Source of the DNA: Archangium primigenium
GTDB taxonomy: Bacteria > Myxococcota > Myxococcia > Myxococcales > Myxococcaceae
NCBI RefSeq assembly: GCF_016904885.1
Contig: NZ_JADWYI010000001.1
Span: 2,666,001-2,730,000, forward strand
Length of the DNA stretch: 64,000 nucleotides
Reading direction: 5' to 3'
Positions 9,835-20,696 of this stretch are shown one piece after another; the stretch's first letter is position 1; every line of letters begins with the position of its first letter. Position numbers and translations under genes: made by a program. Under the pieces are notes generated by a model. That model searched no databases. It was not told the DNA's origin and saw nothing but the letters and a program-made list of their open reading frames with translations.

Positions 9835-12800
9835 TTGGTCTCGCCCCGCCCACCCCCTCGCCGCCGGCCCGCCGCCGCCTCCTGGAGTCCCGCCCACCTG
9901 CGGCTCGTCCTCCGGTGGGTGCTCGTGTGCGCGCTGTGGCTCGGGACAGGGCCCGCGGCGGCGCAGGAGCTTCCGCGGGAGGACGCCCCCACGGTGGCGT
10001 CGGTGGAGCTGCACCTGCCGGAGGGCGTGGACGCCAAGGGGCTCGCGGACCTGGTGGCGGTGCGCACGGGCCAGCCCCTGTCGGCGCGCGCGGTGCGCCG
10101 CTCGGTCGAGCGCCTGTGGGCCAGCGAGCGCTTCGCCGACATCGTGGTGCGCTCGGTGCCCGAGTCCGGCGGGGTGCGCGTGGTGTTCGAGCTCACGCCC
10201 ATCCAGGTCGTGCGCAAGGTGGAGGTGGAGGGCAACGTCATCCTCCGGGATGACACGCTGCTCGAGGTGCTCCGCGCCGAGGGGCTCGTCGTGGGCCAGC
10301 GGCTCGACGAGGACGCGCTGGGCGCGGCCGTGACCGCCCTGTCCCGCGCCTACGGACGGCAGGGCTACAACGAGGCGAGCATCCAGCTCACGCGCGAGTC
10401 CGCGCCGGGCGGCGTGGCGCTCGTCTTCACCGTCTTCGAGGGCCGGCCCACCCAGGTGGCCGCCGTGTCGGTGACGGGCAGTCCAGGGCTCGCGCTTCCC
10501 GAGCTGCTCGACACCCTGGGCCTGCGGGTGGGCGGGGTGCTGGACCGCGGCGGTCTGGACGCGGGCCTCGTGCGCCTGCAGGCGCTGCTGCGCGAGCGGG
10601 GCTTCTGGCTCGCCACCGTGGGCCAGCCGCTGCTCGAGGAGGAGGGTGGGGCGGCGACGGTGGTGGTGCCCGTGTCCGCCGGGCCCCACTACCGTGTCCG
10701 TTTTCATGGGAACCACCACTTTTCGGACACGTTGCTCTCGCGCGTGCTCCAGCACGACGTCTCCGAGCCCCTGGAGGAGCTCGCGGTGGCGCGCATGACG
10801 CGGCAGCTCGAGTCCTTCTACCGCTACCGGGGTTTTCACGGCGTGCACGTGGAGGTGCGCGAGGTGGACCGGCCCGATGGGGAGGCGCGCGTGCTCGCCT
10901 TCGACATCGAGGAGGGCCGGCCGTTGCGCATGCGCCGGGTGCACTTCCGGGGCAACACCGTCTTCTCCCCGGAGACGCTGCGCGAGCTGCTCGCCGAGCG
11001 CGTGCGGCTCAACACGCCCCAGCCCTCCTCGCCGCCGCGCTTGAGCGGGGTGGCGGAGATGGGCCCGGTCGGCGCGCGCGGTGGACCGCCCGAGTGGTTG
11101 AGCGAGCCGGCCACGGTCTTCGTCGAGGAGGCCTACCGGGATGCCGCCGAGACGATGACGGAGGCCTACCGGGAGCGGGGCTACCTGGAGGCCGAGGTGC
11201 GCTTCGTCCGGGTGGCGGTGGACCTGACGACGGGAACGGCCGAGGCCTGGTTCGACGTGCGCGAGGGCGCGCAGCTGCTCGTGGCGGGCGTGCAGCTGGA
11301 GGGTGGCCCGGCGGGCTTCGACGGCCGGCGCTTCGTGGAGGTGCGCACCGGGGATGCCCTGAACCCGGACACGGTGGAGCTCGCCCGGCGCGCGCTCGTC
11401 ACGCAGCTCAACCGCGAGGGCTACCTCTTCGCCCGCGTGGAGGCGGAGCCCCGTCGGGCCGACACGGGCGTGGAGCTGCTGTTCCGCATGGAGCCCGGCC
11501 CCCAGGTGCGGCTGGGTCGGCTGCTCGTGCGGGGCACCCAGCGCACCTACGAGGAGGTGGTTCGCGACACGGTGCGCCTGCGCGAGGACGAGGTGCTGTC
11601 GCCGGAGAAGCTCTTCGACAGCCAGCGTCGGCTCGTGCTGCTCAACATCTTCCGGCAGGTGACGGTGCGGCTGGACAAGCCGGACGTGCCCGAGGCGAGC
11701 AAGGACGTGGTGGTGGAGGTGCGCGAGCGGCCCCGGTGGGAGGGGGAGATCGCGGGCGGCTACTTCCTGTCGGAAGGTCCCCGCGTGGTGCTGGACGCGG
11801 CGCGCACCAACGTGGATGGACGTGGGCTCAACCTGTCGGGCCGGCTGAAGCTCAACTACGTGGGGCTGAGCGCCCAGGGCATCCAGGCGGCCTCGGCCCT
11901 CCGCGTGACGTGCGCCACGCTCCCGGACGAGTGCCCGCGCCTGGGCGCCTACGATTGGCTGAGCGCCTTCGGTGGCCGGGCCGTGCTGTCGGCGGCGCAG
12001 CCCCGGCTCCACGGCCTGCTGCCCCTGGACGTGGGCGCGCGCCTGGACCTCATCGCCGAGCGCGTGCAGCGGCCGTCCTACCTGTCCTCGCGAATCGCCG
12101 CCGTGACGGGCCTGGACTGGTCCATCATCCGCTGGCTGAACTTCGCCCTCCAGTACGAGCTGGAGGGCAACCTGCTGCAGTCCGGCAGCCGCCCTCCCGC
12201 CACGCTGGACCGGGCGGACCAGGAGCGCCTGCGCTTCCCGTACGGCTTCTTCATCCTGCACTCCCTGCGCTCGTCGCTGGCGATGGACCTGCGCGACAAC
12301 CCGGGCAATCCCCACAAGGGGCTCCTCGTGTCCACCAGCGCCGAGTGGATGCGGGACCTGCGCTCCTACGAGACCACGGCCAGCGGCGAGCCGCTGACGG
12401 CGCTGCCCATCAACGGCGTGAAGCTGTCGGGCAACGTGAGTGTGTACGCGCCCCTGTCCTCGCGCGCCGTGCTGGCCGTGTCCCTCCGGGCCGGCACCAT
12501 CGTGCCCCTGGTGACCGACGCGCGCGTCATCGGCTCCAAGCGCTTCTTCCTCGGCGGCTCCAACAGCCTGCGCGGCTTTCGCGAGGACGGCATCCTCGGT
12601 GAGGACCGGCGCACGGAGCTGCGCCGACAGGTGGGCTACTGCCGCTCGCTCGTCCACCCCGCGGCGTGCAGCGCCGAGCTGCTGACCCTGCTCGGCGGCC
12701 AGCCCCCCATCAGCGAGGGCGGTGAGCTGTTCACCCTGGCCAAGACCGAGCTGCGCTTCCCGGTGCGGCCCTCGTTCGACCTGGGCCTGTTCCTGGAGGC

Positions 12801-12984
12801 GGGCAACCTGTGGTTGGACCGCACGAAGTACCAGGCCCTGGCGCTGCGCTACTCCATGGGCGTGGGCTTTCGCTACATCACCCCCGTGGGACCGCTCGCC
12901 TTCGACGTGGGCGTCAACCTGGACCCCGACGAGACGCTCAACGAGTCCGTGGGCCAGCTGCACTTCAGCATCGGCGCCTTCTAG
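9835..12984 (+). CDS. tamA: TamA/BamA-family outer-membrane protein with POTRA domains
   Basis: 1049 residues. A signal peptide (about residues 22-45, ending AAAQ) precedes a long chain of POTRA repeats, recognisable by GN.V.....L.......G units, and a C-terminal Omp85 barrel (about 640-1049) that ends in Phe, the barrel-assembly signature. The conserved barrel lid motif appears as GGSNSLRGFRE near residue 905. At about 1050 residues it is much longer than enterobacterial TamA (~577), with clearly more POTRA units; a Pro/Ser linker at about 400-415 interrupts the series. The start is TTG at 9835 with GGAAG at 9824-9828. Directly downstream of tamB, so the two very probably form a Tam complex. 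BamA itself is an alternative, less likely given the tamB neighbour. Confidence 0.85.
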   Translation: MVSPRPPPRRRPAAASWSPAHLRLVLRWVLVCALWLGTGPAAAQELPREDAPTVASVELHLPEGVDAKGLADLVAVRTGQPLSARAVRRSVERLWASERFADIVVRSVPESGGVRVVFELTPIQVVRKVEVEGNVILRDDTLLEVLRAEGLVVGQRLDEDALGAAVTALSRAYGRQGYNEASIQLTRESAPGGVALVFTVFEGRPTQVAAVSVTGSPGLALPELLDTLGLRVGGVLDRGGLDAGLVRLQALLRERGFWLATVGQPLLEEEGGAATVVVPVSAGPHYRVRFHGNHHFSDTLLSRVLQHDVSEPLEELAVARMTRQLESFYRYRGFHGVHVEVREVDRPDGEARVLAFDIEEGRPLRMRRVHFRGNTVFSPETLRELLAERVRLNTPQPSSPPRLSGVAEMGPVGARGGPPEWLSEPATVFVEEAYRDAAETMTEAYRERGYLEAEVRFVRVAVDLTTGTAEAWFDVREGAQLLVAGVQLEGGPAGFDGRRFVEVRTGDALNPDTVELARRALVTQLNREGYLFARVEAEPRRADTGVELLFRMEPGPQVRLGRLLVRGTQRTYEEVVRDTVRLREDEVLSPEKLFDSQRRLVLLNIFRQVTVRLDKPDVPEASKDVVVEVRERPRWEGEIAGGYFLSEGPRVVLDAARTNVDGRGLNLSGRLKLNYVGLSAQGIQAASALRVTCATLPDECPRLGAYDWLSAFGGRAVLSAAQPRLHGLLPLDVGARLDLIAERVQRPSYLSSRIAAVTGLDWSIIRWLNFALQYELEGNLLQSGSRPPATLDRADQERLRFPYGFFILHSLRSSLAMDLRDNPGNPHKGLLVSTSAEWMRDLRSYETTASGEPLTALPINGVKLSGNVSVYAPLSSRAVLAVSLRAGTIVPLVTDARVIGSKRFFLGGSNSLRGFREDGILGEDRRTELRRQVGYCRSLVHPAACSAELLTLLGGQPPISEGGELFTLAKTELRFPVRPSFDLGLFLEAGNLWLDRTKYQALALRYSMGVGFRYITPVGPLAFDVGVNLDPDETLNESVGQLHFSIGAF

Positions 12985-13078
12985 CCCGGGTCCTCTCCCG
13001 GGCCATCCCCCGGGCCCTCCGACAGGCGAGCGGGCGGGGGAGCGGATCCCGGATGTTTCCCGGTGTACACTGCCGCCC

Positions 13079-14416
13079 GTGTTCTACAGCTTCGTACGGA
13101 CGGTGGTGGCGCTGTTGCTGCGGCTCTTCTACCGGGTGAAGGTCCATTCGCCCCAGGCCGAGCCCGAGGGGCCGGTCATCTTCGTGGGCAACCACCCCAA
13201 TGGGCTCATCGATCCCGCGCTCGTGTTCATGCTCACGCGCCGGCACGTGACGTTCCTCGCCAAGGAGCCGCTCTTCCGGCTGCCCGTCATCGGCTGGCTG
13301 CTCAAGGGCCTGGGCGCGCTGCCCGTGTACCGCAAGCAGGACGACCCCTCGCAGATGGGGCGCAACGAGGGCACGCTGGACGCGGCGCGGGGCGCGCTCG
13401 TGGCGGGCCGGGCCATCACCCTGTTTCCCGAGGGCAAGAGCCACTCGGAACCCTCGCTCGCGGAGCTGAAGACGGGCGCGGCGCGCATCGCGCTCGGGGC
13501 GGCGCGGCAGGGGGCGGCGGTGCGCATCGTGCCCGTGGGCCTCACCTACGCGGACAAGCACCTGTTTCGCAGCGAGGTGCTCATCGAGATGGGCACGCCC
13601 ATCGAGGTGCGCGACTTCCTGCCCGCCGACGACGCGGGCGAGTCCGCCGCCGTGCGCGCGCTCACCGAGCGCATCGCCGGGGCCCTGCGCGGGGTGACGC
13701 TCAACCTGGAGCAGTGGGAGGACCTGCCGCTGCTCCAGCTCGCCGAGGGCCTCTACGCCCTGCGGCAGAAGCAGGCGACGGATCCCGAGCGGCTGCGCTA
13801 CTGGGCGCGGGGCCTGCAACTCTTCCGCGCCGAGCAGCCCGAGCGCTTCGCGAAGATGCGCGGCGACTTCATGTCCTTCTACTGGCGGCTGTCGCTGGTG
13901 CGCGCGGACCCCACGGACCTGTCCCTGGAGTACCGCCCGGTGCCCGTGGCGCGCTTCGTGGTGAAGAACCTGCTCCTGCTCGCCGTGGGCCTGCCCCTGT
14001 TCATGCTGGGCCTCGTGCTCTTCTACGTGCCCTACCTCGTGCCGCGCTGGGCGAGCCGCCGCGCCGAGCTGGACGTGCAGGCGACGGTGAAGTTCCTCAC
14101 CGCGTGGGTGGTGTCCTGGGGCTGGTGGGCGGCGCTCACGGCGGTCGCCTGGTGGACGGGCGGGACCGGGGCGGGGGTCGTGGCCCTGGTGGGCGTGCCC
14201 CTGCTCGGCCTGCTCACGCTCTACCTGTCCGAGCGCTGGGCCGTGGTGTGGCACGACGTGGCCGTGTTCTTCTCCCTGGGCAGCCGGGCCAAGCTCAAGG
14301 AGCGGCTGGTGGAGGAGGGCAGCGCCCTGTCGGACGCCGTGGAGGGGCTCGCGGGCGAGTACCGGCCGCGGCTGGACGGGACCGGGGCTCCGGTCGACGT
14401 GGTCGCGGGTCGCTAG
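13079..14416 (+). CDS. Gat1-like glycerolipid acyltransferase (PlsC domain)
   Basis: 445 residues. The acyltransferase signature is GNHPNGLIDPALV near residues 36-48, with His and Asp separated by five residues rather than the four of classical PlsC, as in the Gat1/Gpt2-like family. The second signature FPEGKSHSEPSL is near 115. Hydrophobic segments at about 297-320 and 339-380 anchor it in the inner membrane. It should acylate glycerol-3-phosphate, dihydroxyacetone phosphate or a lysophospholipid in phospholipid synthesis. The GTG at 13079 is chosen because it gives the conserved N-terminus and has TACACT 7 nt upstream, fitting leaderless expression. The reading frame stays open upstream but that part overlaps tamA and is not coding. 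The unknown gene at 14431 follows after 14 nt. Confidence 0.85.
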   Translation: MFYSFVRTVVALLLRLFYRVKVHSPQAEPEGPVIFVGNHPNGLIDPALVFMLTRRHVTFLAKEPLFRLPVIGWLLKGLGALPVYRKQDDPSQMGRNEGTLDAARGALVAGRAITLFPEGKSHSEPSLAELKTGAARIALGAARQGAAVRIVPVGLTYADKHLFRSEVLIEMGTPIEVRDFLPADDAGESAAVRALTERIAGALRGVTLNLEQWEDLPLLQLAEGLYALRQKQATDPERLRYWARGLQLFRAEQPERFAKMRGDFMSFYWRLSLVRADPTDLSLEYRPVPVARFVVKNLLLLAVGLPLFMLGLVLFYVPYLVPRWASRRAELDVQATVKFLTAWVVSWGWWAALTAVAWWTGGTGAGVVALVGVPLLGLLTLYLSERWAVVWHDVAVFFSLGSRAKLKERLVEEGSALSDAVEGLAGEYRPRLDGTGAPVDVVAGR

Positions 14417-14430
14417 GGACGCCCACGCGC

Positions 14431-16704
14431 ATGCTCCTCGGCGAACATCCCTGGCCGGATCCCCTCCAGGCCCTCTACGCGCAGGTCGCGGGCGCCACGC
14501 CCGAGGCGCTGCTGGCCTCGCGTCCCCAGTGGGCCGAGCAGCTCTCGGACTGGTTGCGCCGGGCCACCCTGGAGGAGCGCGAGCAGGCGCGCTCGGCGAC
14601 CTGGACCCGTCTGGACACGGGCCCGCGCTCCCCGGGCGAGCTGTTGTTCCTCATGGCCCATTGTGGGGAGCTGCTGTGGCCCTACTCGGACGCGCCGAGC
14701 GAGCTCTTGCAGCGGCTCATCGCCCGGCGGGCGCAGCTCGTGCAGTCCTGGCGGGAGGACGGGCGCGGTGAGAGCGAGGAGGTCGGGGCGCTCACGCGGC
14801 AGGTGGAGGGCGAGCTCGGCAAGGTGCTCGCGCGCCACCTCAAGCGGCACCCGGACGCGCTGCGGCGGCTGGTGGGCGGCGTGCGCTGCGCGTTCGACGG
14901 CCGGGTGCTGCGCTTCAATGATGGCGTGAAGGATGGCGTGGAGGTGGACCTCAAGGTCCTGCTCGGTTCGGACAAGCGGCTCATCGGCCGGTTGGATCAA
15001 CTCCGCGAGCTGTTGCCCCACCTGCGCGAGGGCCGCGACAAGCTGGTGACGTTCATCCGCGAGCGCGCCACGCGCATCCCGTGGGCCGAGTGCCGGGACA
15101 TCCTGGAGGAGAAGCTCTTCCAACTGGTGGCCAGCGCCGAGGGCCCGGGCGAGCTGCGCGGCTTCCTGGGCAGCTATCCCCAGGGCAAGCGCGAGGCGCG
15201 GTGGTGCGCGCGGGCGAGCCTGTTGCTCGCCCGGAATCTGGAGGAGGGAGGGTCGGTGTCGGTCATCCAGAACCTGAGTGAGCTCCTGGGCCACTTCGAG
15301 GCTCCGGTGCAGGGCCTGCGCGGCGCGCTGCACGCGCTGGTGACGAGCCTGCACGAGCCGGGCGAGTACACGCGGCGGCGGCGCGTGGCGGACACGTGCT
15401 GGGAGCACCTGGTGCCCAAGGCCGAGCCGGGGCTCGCGCTGGTGCTGCTCTGGGTGGAGGAGCACCTGTTCCGCGAGGCGCTGCGCCAGGGCCTGCCGGA
15501 GGCGTTCGAGCGGCGCAACCGGGGGCGCGAGCGCGTGCGGGGCCTCGCGGTGGCGGACACCCTGGGCTGGCTCGCCGAGGAGTGCGCGGAGCTGTGGCCG
15601 CGCCTGGAGTCCGAGCGGCGGCCCGGCGCGGACGAGCTCGCGGCGTGGCGGCGGGAAGTTGCTCAGCGCTGCGCGAGGAAGCCCCCCTTGCGCAAGGCGG
15701 CCATGGAGTTCTTCCTCTGGTGCGCGCCCGACGCGGCCGCCTCCGAGGCGGAGCTGGTGACGCTGTCGCTGGTGAAGACGTCCACGGACCGGCGGCTCCT
15801 GCGCAAGCTGGGCGAGCACCCCGCCACGCGCGTGCGCTTCCGCGTGCGCGCCATCAACGCCTGGCTCGCGGCGGGCCCGGAGTCCGCCGAGCCCGAGACA
15901 CCCGCCACGCTCACCGGCGCCTTGCGCCACCTGCGCTCGGCGGGAGCCCTGTCGCTCGGGGGCGGGCGCACGTGGCTGCGCGACCGGGACCTGGAGGAGC
16001 TGCTGCTGGGGGCCTTTGGCCGCGTGGAGCGCGACTTCTCCGCGCGCTACCCGGAGCATGCCCGCGAGGACGAGGCCTCCCTGATGACGCGGCTCCTGGA
16101 GGACCTGGCGCACGAGTTCGACAGCATCCGCTCGGACCTGTCCATTCTCCTGTCCCAGGGTCAGCCGGTGCCGCTCGAGCTGTCCTTCCGCTTCCGCCGC
16201 CGGCCCGCGCCCGAAGGGGGTCCCGTGCCCGAGGAGGGCGCGCGTCCCGCGGGCGTGGCGCTGGCGTTCGTCCTGGACGTGGCCGTGGACGGCTTCCTCA
16301 CGACGAAGCGCGCGGCGCTGGTGCGGGCGCGCAAGCTGGAGTCGCGGGGCGAGGGCCAGTGGGCGCCGCAATTACGGCTCGGCCGGGAGCAGGTGGACGA
16401 GCTGCTCGGCCGCAGCGAGTCCTCCTTCTGCCTCTTCCTCGGGCCGCCCGCGCCGCGCGCCGAGTGCTGGATGGTGCCCGCGCGGCTCGTGCGGGGGCTG
16501 ATGGAGGCCCAGGCGTCCCTCTCGACGGTGCCCCGCGAGAGCGTGCAGCGCGTGGGCCGCTCCCTGGCCCAGTGGATGACGTACGAGCTCCTGGGCTTGT
16601 GGACGGGCGATGACCGGCCCGGTGTGTTGGAGTGGACGCAAGACGGCGCCGCGAACGGTCCGGAATTCGTCGTGGACATCTCCGTGCGGAAGAACGCGCG
16701 CTGA
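14431..16704 (+). CDS. Large hypothetical protein, no recognised domain
   Basis: 757 residues, no signal peptide and no membrane segment, rich in Arg/Leu/Glu helices. I do not recognise the family. The middle (about residues 150-480) looks like an alpha-helical repeat solenoid. The last 150 residues are more mixed alpha/beta (VALAFVLDVAVDGFL, then SSFCLFLGPP and ECWMVPARLV), which could be a separate folded domain. It starts 14 nt after the acyltransferase stop and ends 22 nt before the NAT-like gene, so it may be coexpressed with the former. There is no clear Shine-Dalgarno before the ATG at 14431. Codon use is ordinary for the window. Nothing visible justifies a functional name. Confidence 0.75.
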   Translation: MLLGEHPWPDPLQALYAQVAGATPEALLASRPQWAEQLSDWLRRATLEEREQARSATWTRLDTGPRSPGELLFLMAHCGELLWPYSDAPSELLQRLIARRAQLVQSWREDGRGESEEVGALTRQVEGELGKVLARHLKRHPDALRRLVGGVRCAFDGRVLRFNDGVKDGVEVDLKVLLGSDKRLIGRLDQLRELLPHLREGRDKLVTFIRERATRIPWAECRDILEEKLFQLVASAEGPGELRGFLGSYPQGKREARWCARASLLLARNLEEGGSVSVIQNLSELLGHFEAPVQGLRGALHALVTSLHEPGEYTRRRRVADTCWEHLVPKAEPGLALVLLWVEEHLFREALRQGLPEAFERRNRGRERVRGLAVADTLGWLAEECAELWPRLESERRPGADELAAWRREVAQRCARKPPLRKAAMEFFLWCAPDAAASEAELVTLSLVKTSTDRRLLRKLGEHPATRVRFRVRAINAWLAAGPESAEPETPATLTGALRHLRSAGALSLGGGRTWLRDRDLEELLLGAFGRVERDFSARYPEHAREDEASLMTRLLEDLAHEFDSIRSDLSILLSQGQPVPLELSFRFRRRPAPEGGPVPEEGARPAGVALAFVLDVAVDGFLTTKRAALVRARKLESRGEGQWAPQLRLGREQVDELLGRSESSFCLFLGPPAPRAECWMVPARLVRGLMEAQASLSTVPRESVQRVGRSLAQWMTYELLGLWTGDDRPGVLEWTQDGAANGPEFVVDISVRKNAR

Positions 16705-16726
16705 GGCGCGTCTATGCTGACGGGCC

Positions 16727-17491
16727 ATGGAGCGGGAACTCTATCTCGAGCGCATGCGCTACCGCGGCTCCCTCCAGCCCACGCTGGAGGCCCTGCGCTC
16801 GCTGCACGTGCGCCACCTGGAGACCATCCCCTTCGAGAACCTGGCGCTCTTCCTCGACGAGGCGCCGCTCGCGCTCGAGGAGGACGTGCTGTTCGACCGG
16901 CTCGTGCGGGGCCACCGGGGCGGCATGCGCCACGCGCTCAACGCCCTGTTCGCCGCGCTCCTGCGCTCGCTGGGCTTCCAGGTGTCGTACCTGTCCGCGC
17001 GCGTCGCCCCCGAGGACTCCACCCGCGCCCCGTCCGGCTTCGAGCACCTCGTGTTGGAGGTGGCCCTGGAGGAGCGCTGGCTCGTGGACGTGGGCTTCGG
17101 CGCCTCGTTCGATGAGCCCCTGCCGCTCGTGCCCGGGCGCTGGCCCTCGGCGGGGCGGATGTTCCGCCTGGACGTCCACGGCGAGGAGTGGAGCCTGACG
17201 CGGGAGTCCCCGGGCGGCGTGGGTCGGCTGCTCTACGTGTTCTCGCGCACGCCCCGGCGCCTGGAGGACTTCGCCGAGCGCTTCCGGGCGCTGCAGACCG
17301 CGCCCGACTCGCCCCTGCGCGCGGAGTCCCTGTGCACGCGCAAGACGCCGCGGGGCCGGGTGACGCTGCGGGGCAACCGGCTCATCCTCTCCGAGGACGG
17401 CCACCGCGTGGAGCGCAGGCTCGCGGCCACGGAGGCGCGCGACCAGCTCCTCTGGTCCCACTTCGGCATCCCACTGCCCGAGGGCGCCTAA
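16727..17491 (+). CDS. Arylamine N-acetyltransferase homologue without catalytic Cys
   Basis: 254 residues, family length. The NAT fold is clear: LETIPFENLALF (residues 31-42), HRGGMRHALN (63-71), FEHLVLEV (105-112) and WLVDVGFG (118-125). Active NATs use a Cys-His-Asp triad in RGGxCxExN, H and DVGFG. Here His107 and Asp121 are kept but the cysteine position is Arg68, so classical acetyl transfer from acetyl-CoA to arylamines via a thioester is not expected. The protein may be a pseudoenzyme or bind a ligand. The ATG is preceded by TATGCT at 16713-16718, 8 nt upstream, with no Shine-Dalgarno. Its 3' end overlaps the convergent DUF3050 gene by 4 nt. The fold assignment is firm, the activity is not. 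Confidence 0.85.
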   Translation: MERELYLERMRYRGSLQPTLEALRSLHVRHLETIPFENLALFLDEAPLALEEDVLFDRLVRGHRGGMRHALNALFAALLRSLGFQVSYLSARVAPEDSTRAPSGFEHLVLEVALEERWLVDVGFGASFDEPLPLVPGRWPSAGRMFRLDVHGEEWSLTRESPGGVGRLLYVFSRTPRRLEDFAERFRALQTAPDSPLRAESLCTRKTPRGRVTLRGNRLILSEDGHRVERRLAATEARDQLLWSHFGIPLPEGA

Positions 17492-18255
17492 CCCGCGAGC
17501 ACGCCGTCCCACAGGGCGCGGCGCGCGTCGAGCGCGGACAGGGCCGCGGCCTCCGCTTCGCTCCACTTGCGCGCGTCGTCCCCACACAGCCGCTCGAGCA
17601 GTGACGCCGCGTGGGTGCCGTGCTCGCCGCCGTCCAGGAGGATGTGGCGCTCCAGGTACAGGCTCAGGGCCTCGCACGGCGCGCCCAGGGGCCGCACGGC
17701 CGTGAGCATGTGCTCGAACACCGCGGGCAACAACTGCTCCCGGCCGAGCAGGAAGGCGGCGGCCACCTCGTGGGTGCTCGCGTGGGTGAGCGCGAGCGTG
17801 TGTTTCACGAAGGCGCGCGCGGGCTTGGGCGCGTGGCCGAGCGCCGTGTCGAGCGGGGCCCCGGCGCGCAGCCTCTCCAGCATGCCGAGCACGGGCCCGG
17901 TGTCCGCGCCCGTCTCGCGCATGGCCTCCAGGTACAGCTCGAAGTGGCTCCTGTACTCGCCCGGCCGCACCTCGTCCGTCTCCTCGCCCAGGACGATCTC
18001 GTTGATCCACCGCGCGCAGGCGATGTCCGCGGGCGGCATCCACGGCACGTCCACGCACGTGAGCCGCCGCTGGAGCGTCTTGAGCAGGCTCATGAAGTCC
18101 CACACCGCGAACACATGGGCGCCCATGAAGCTCCGCAAGGCGGGCAGCTCGCCCAGCCGCGCGTAGAGGGGATGCGCGACGAGCCCCTGGCGGGCGTGGG
18201 CGGTGGCGTCCAGCAGGCGGTGCAGCGGGGGGCGGAGGGTCGCGGCGGGGAGCAT
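17488..18255 (-). CDS. DUF3050 family protein (haem-oxygenase-like fold)
   Basis: 255 residues, soluble. The sequence matches the DUF3050 family: MGAHVFAVWDFMSLLKTLQR (about residues 44-63), the loop with WINEIVLGEETDE (~83-95), SHFELYLEAM (~102-111) and a C-terminal YLERHILLDGGEHGTHA segment. The conserved His/Glu/Asp positions in these helices are the type that bind two irons in haem-oxygenase-like diiron oxidases, which is how this family is now viewed; the substrate is unknown. On the minus strand TACCTT lies 7 nt before the ATG. It is convergent with the NAT-like gene (4-nt overlap) and precedes the old yellow enzyme gene on the same strand by 73 nt. Confidence 0.8.
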   Translation of the reverse strand: MLPAATLRPPLHRLLDATAHARQGLVAHPLYARLGELPALRSFMGAHVFAVWDFMSLLKTLQRRLTCVDVPWMPPADIACARWINEIVLGEETDEVRPGEYRSHFELYLEAMRETGADTGPVLGMLERLRAGAPLDTALGHAPKPARAFVKHTLALTHASTHEVAAAFLLGREQLLPAVFEHMLTAVRPLGAPCEALSLYLERHILLDGGEHGTHAASLLERLCGDDARKWSEAEAAALSALDARRALWDGVLAG

Positions 18256-18328
18256 GGTCCAGAAGGTATGCCGCTCCCCGCGCGCCCCGTCTACACGCCG
18301 CCCGTGCGGGTCCGGCGGGTCGGGCTCA

Positions 18329-20692
<2,364 letters not shown>

Positions 20693-20696
<4 letters not shown>

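Noticed and set aside
5810-9853. 1347-codon open frame on the minus strand opposite tamB
   Set aside because: Composition is His/Arg/Gly/Gln-rich without any domain, as expected for the antisense of a G+C-rich gene with third-position G/C. The plus-strand TamB is clearly the gene.
9538-12963. 1141-codon open frame on the minus strand opposite tamA
   Set aside because: Same antisense artefact; no signal peptide, motif or start region, and the plus strand has a full Omp85 protein.
12722-13078. Upstream in-frame extension of the acyltransferase gene
   Set aside because: It overlaps the tamA barrel end in another frame and has no conserved residues; GTG 13079 gives the family N-terminus.
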